A stretch of 7,570 bases of DNA. It comes from Alphaproteobacteria bacterium (GTDB taxonomy: Bacteria; Myxococcota_A; UBA796; GCA-2862545). Made by a program: the position numbers and the translations under genes. Numbering within the stretch: the stretch's first letter is position 1; the number at the start of each line of letters is the position of its first letter. The notes below the pieces were generated by a model that saw only the letters and a program-made list of their open reading frames with translations, did not search any database and was not told where the DNA came from. The stretch is taken from contig JACKEP010000052.1 of the NCBI GenBank assembly GCA_020632915.1, forward strand, positions 1 through 7,570, read 5' to 3'. Shown in pieces: positions 5,801-7,570 of the stretch.

Positions 5801-7375
5801 GTGGATTTCGATGCGGCCGTGAAGGCCCACAGCGCGTGGAAGCAGAAGCTCGCCAACTATATCGAGGAGCCCGACGGGAGCCTGGAGGCCGGTCTCGTGA
5901 GCCGCGACGACCGCTGCGAACTCGGCCAGTGGCTGCACGGTGAGGGCCGCACGCAGTCCTCCACGACCTACGAGGACCTGCTCACCGCACACGCCGGGTT
6001 CCACCGGTGCGCCGGCGATCTGGTCGATCGCATCAACCGCGGCGAACGTGTCGATCCCGAGGTGTCGCTCGGCGCGACCAGCGAGTTCGGCCGCCGATCG
6101 CTCGAGTGCATCACGCTGATCGTGTCGATGAAGCGGCTCGCGCTCGGCATCGCGGCCGACGGGCTCGGGCTGCGGACACTGCGCAACTTCATGTTCGCCC
6201 TGTACACGCTGATCGTCGCCCTGGCCGGCGCGTCGGTGTACGGCCTGGTGTCGGGCGGGCACGACGGTGCCCAGACGGTGTTCTTCGCCGTCGGGCTGTT
6301 CTGCGCCGTCGGTGGGGGAGTGGGGCTCGGCCTCGGGTGGCGGGTGCTGGCCGCCGACATCCGCCGCCGCCAGGAGCTCGAGAGCCAGAACGAGGCCACC
6401 ATGGTGCGCGAGAGCGCCGAGAACGCCGAGATGGCGGCCAAGGTCGACTCGCTGCTCGCCGCGATCGGTCGGGCGGCGGAGGGCGACCTGAACGTCGAGG
6501 TGGAGGTGCGTGGCACCGATCCGCTCGGGCGTCTCGGCTCGGGCGTCGGCAAGCTGCTGGTCGACCTCCGCTCGAACATCCGCCGGATCGCCGGCAGCAG
6601 CGAGACCCTCGCCGCCGCAGCCGAGCAGCTGCAGGCGGTGTCGCAGCAGATGGGTTCCGCCGCGGCCCAGAGCTCGAGCCAGGCGCACGTGGCCTCGGAT
6701 GCGGCGAGCGGGGTGGCCACCGACGTGAACAGCGCCACCCACGCGGCCGACGAGTTGTCGATGTCGATCTCCGAGATCGCGCAGAGCGCCGCCTCGGCCA
6801 CCGATGTCGCCCGTGCCGCCGTGGTCGCCGCGCGCGACATGGAGCACGACGTGGCCCGATTGCGCTCGAGCTCGCAGGAGATCGGCGACATCGTGCAGAC
6901 CATCACCTCGATCGCCGAGCAGACCAACCTGCTGGCGCTGAACGCCACGATCGAAGCTGCCCGTGCCGGCGAGGCCGGCGCAGGGTTCGCCGTGGTGGCG
7001 AACGAGGTGAAGGAACTGGCCAACGCCACGGCTCGCGCTACGGACGACATCGCTCGCAAGGTGGACATGATCCGGAGCGCCACCGAGGATTCGACGGCGA
7101 CGATCGCCCGGATCGTCGGCACCATCGACCAGATCGCGGAGATCCAGACGACCATCGCCTCGGCGGTGGAGGAGCAGGCCGCGGTCACCAGCGAGATCGC
7201 TCGATCGATGACCAACGCCGAGGGCGGCATGAGCTCGATCTCCACCAGCATCACCGAGGTCGCGTCGGCCACCGGCGCGGCGGCAACCGGCGCGCGTGAC
7301 ACCGCCCAGGCCTCGGAGGAACTGAGCCGCATGGCCGGCGACCTGCGCGAGCTGGTCGACGCGTTCACCTTCTGA
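5801..7375 (+). CDS. Methyl-accepting chemotaxis protein with N-terminal CZB zinc-binding domain
   Basis: The 524-residue receptor starts with a CZB domain (about 1-115): AHSAWKQKL (H10), CELGQWLHGEG (C39) and HAGFH (H64, H68) supply the family's three-His one-Cys zinc site. Membrane helices follow at about 129-150 and 158-180, joined by only about eight residues (SGGHDGAQ), so there is no external sensor domain. A HAMP-like linker runs to about 262, with AAEGDLNVEVEVRGTDPLGR at 225-244. The signalling coiled coil is 265-524, with the CheA/CheW-binding tip AEQTNLLALNATIEAARAGE at 372-391. CZB proteins respond to cytoplasmic zinc or hypochlorous acid in other bacteria, so such a role here is inference. 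CZB is often C-terminal or with PAS; its place before the membrane helices is less usual. GTG at 5801 follows AGGAGGG closely. No C-terminal CheR-binding pentapeptide is present. Confidence 0.93.
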   Translation: MDFDAAVKAHSAWKQKLANYIEEPDGSLEAGLVSRDDRCELGQWLHGEGRTQSSTTYEDLLTAHAGFHRCAGDLVDRINRGERVDPEVSLGATSEFGRRSLECITLIVSMKRLALGIAADGLGLRTLRNFMFALYTLIVALAGASVYGLVSGGHDGAQTVFFAVGLFCAVGGGVGLGLGWRVLAADIRRRQELESQNEATMVRESAENAEMAAKVDSLLAAIGRAAEGDLNVEVEVRGTDPLGRLGSGVGKLLVDLRSNIRRIAGSSETLAAAAEQLQAVSQQMGSAAAQSSSQAHVASDAASGVATDVNSATHAADELSMSISEIAQSAASATDVARAAVVAARDMEHDVARLRSSSQEIGDIVQTITSIAEQTNLLALNATIEAARAGEAGAGFAVVANEVKELANATARATDDIARKVDMIRSATEDSTATIARIVGTIDQIAEIQTTIASAVEEQAAVTSEIARSMTNAEGGMSSISTSITEVASATGAAATGARDTAQASEELSRMAGDLRELVDAFTF

Positions 7376-7405
7376 CCGCAGCGTCGGGCGGCCCCGCGCC
7401 GTCAG
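7372..7405 (+). terminator. Possible GC-rich hairpin after the chemoreceptor gene
   Basis: CTGAC (7372-7376, including the stop codon) can pair with GTCAG (7401-7405), and GGCG inside can pair with CGCC just before the right arm. No U-tract follows. It lies immediately upstream of the antiporter -10 box. The fold is imperfect, and termination is a weak inference. Confidence 0.22.
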
Positions 7406-7409
7406 CTCC

Positions 7410-7415
7410 TACACT
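7410..7415 (+). promoter_or_regulatory. Probable -10 box of the antiporter transcript
   Basis: TACACT fits TAnnnT and ends 6 bases before the ATG at 7422. This would start transcription at or near that ATG, giving a leaderless message that opens with the six-codon frame. No -35 match is visible in the GC-rich sequence upstream. Confidence 0.4.
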
Positions 7416-7421
7416 CGCCGT

Positions 7422-7442
7422 ATGAGGTCGACGCGACGGTGA
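7422..7442 (+). CDS. Putative six-codon leader reading frame (MRSTRR)
   Basis: ATG at 7422 opens a frame of six codons ending in TGA at 7440-7442. The stop overlaps the antiporter GTG (7439-7441) as GTGA, the usual geometry for translational coupling. With TACACT 6 bases upstream, the ATG is positioned as a leaderless start. Three of the six residues are arginine, one of them coded AGG, a codon that is rare in high-GC genomes. Translation is inferred only. Confidence 0.3.
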   Translation: MRSTRR

Positions 7443-7570
7443 GTGGCACCGCCCTGCTGCTGATCTCGTCGGCGCTCCTGCTGCTCGGCGTGGTCGCCAG
7501 CCGGTTGTCGTCGAGCCTCGGGATCCCGGGCCTGCTCGTGTTCCTGGCGGTCGGCATGCTCGCCGGCTCC
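7439..7570 (+). CDS. CPA1-family K+(Na+)/H+ antiporter, NhaP2/CvrA-like, N-terminal fragment
   Basis: Only the first 44 residues are in the window; the gene continues past the right edge. They form two hydrophobic helices (about 3-20 and 29-43) around the motif SRLSSSLGIPGLLVFLAVGM, followed by LAGS. This matches the start of NhaP2/CvrA-type antiporters, which exchange K+ or Na+ for protons across the cytoplasmic membrane. Full-length relatives are about 500-580 residues, usually with a C-terminal cytoplasmic regulatory part, which cannot be checked here. The GTG at 7439 has no good ribosome site and overlaps the stop of the six-codon frame, so initiation may depend on coupling. Confidence 0.8.
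   Translation, partial: MSGTALLLISSALLLLGVVASRLSSSLGIPGLLVFLAVGMLAGS

Noticed and set aside
5294..6847. A 517-codon minus-strand open frame opposite the chemoreceptor
   Set aside because: It runs across the DGPF gene, its promoter region and the chemoreceptor without respecting any gene boundary, and its sequence resembles no family. It is a GC-rich artefact.
5968..7368. A 466-codon minus-strand frame rich in serine and alanine
   Set aside because: It is the complement of the heptad-repeat chemoreceptor coiled coil, whose codon pattern suppresses stops on the other strand.

Overview
The window is about 70% G+C and has the codon use of a high-GC actinobacterium. The closely spaced genes, several starts lying 6-8 bases after a TAnnnT box (leaderless-style), and an ECF42 sigma factor beside a DGPF protein all fit Actinomycetota. 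A free-living aquatic or soil lineage such as Acidimicrobiia is my guess, not proven by the sequence.

Layout. (1) Positions 1-135 are a control region, followed on the + strand by a LysR-type regulator of the NhaR kind (136-1032) and a small winged-helix DNA-binding protein (1071-1385). (2) A run of five minus-strand genes is read from right to left: DGPF/YCII protein (5607-5200), ECF42-type sigma factor with a C-terminal TPR-like extension (5188-4016), APH-like small-molecule kinase (3980-2886), a small unrecognised protein (2798-2562) and a baeRF3-type protein related to archaeo-eukaryotic release factor eRF1 and to ribosome hibernation factors (2392-1379). The last gene runs tail to tail into the winged-helix gene with a 7-base overlap. 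(3) A divergent control region (5608-5800) separates the DGPF gene from a + strand chemoreceptor (5801-7375), which has an N-terminal zinc-binding CZB domain, two membrane helices, a HAMP-like linker and a complete signalling hairpin. (4) At the right edge is the start of a CPA1-type K+(Na+)/H+ antiporter (7439 onward, truncated by the window), preceded by a six-codon reading frame that overlaps its start.

How the parts may work together. The DGPF and sigma factor genes form the classic ECF42 pair. A sequence matching the ECF42 promoter pattern as I remember it (TGTCGA, 17 bases, CGTC) sits just upstream of the DGPF gene, so the pair is probably autoregulated. The kinase follows the sigma gene closely but appears to have its own start signal, so its membership of the regulon is open. 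The chemoreceptor lacks a meaningful external sensor domain and probably reads cytoplasmic zinc or oxidant state through CZB. The window looks like ordinary chromosome: I see no insertion sequence, phage gene, tRNA, rRNA or CRISPR array, and no gene-free stretch above 300 bases. The most interesting items are the ECF42 promoter, the CZB-first receptor, the baeRF3 protein and the recurring leaderless start pattern.
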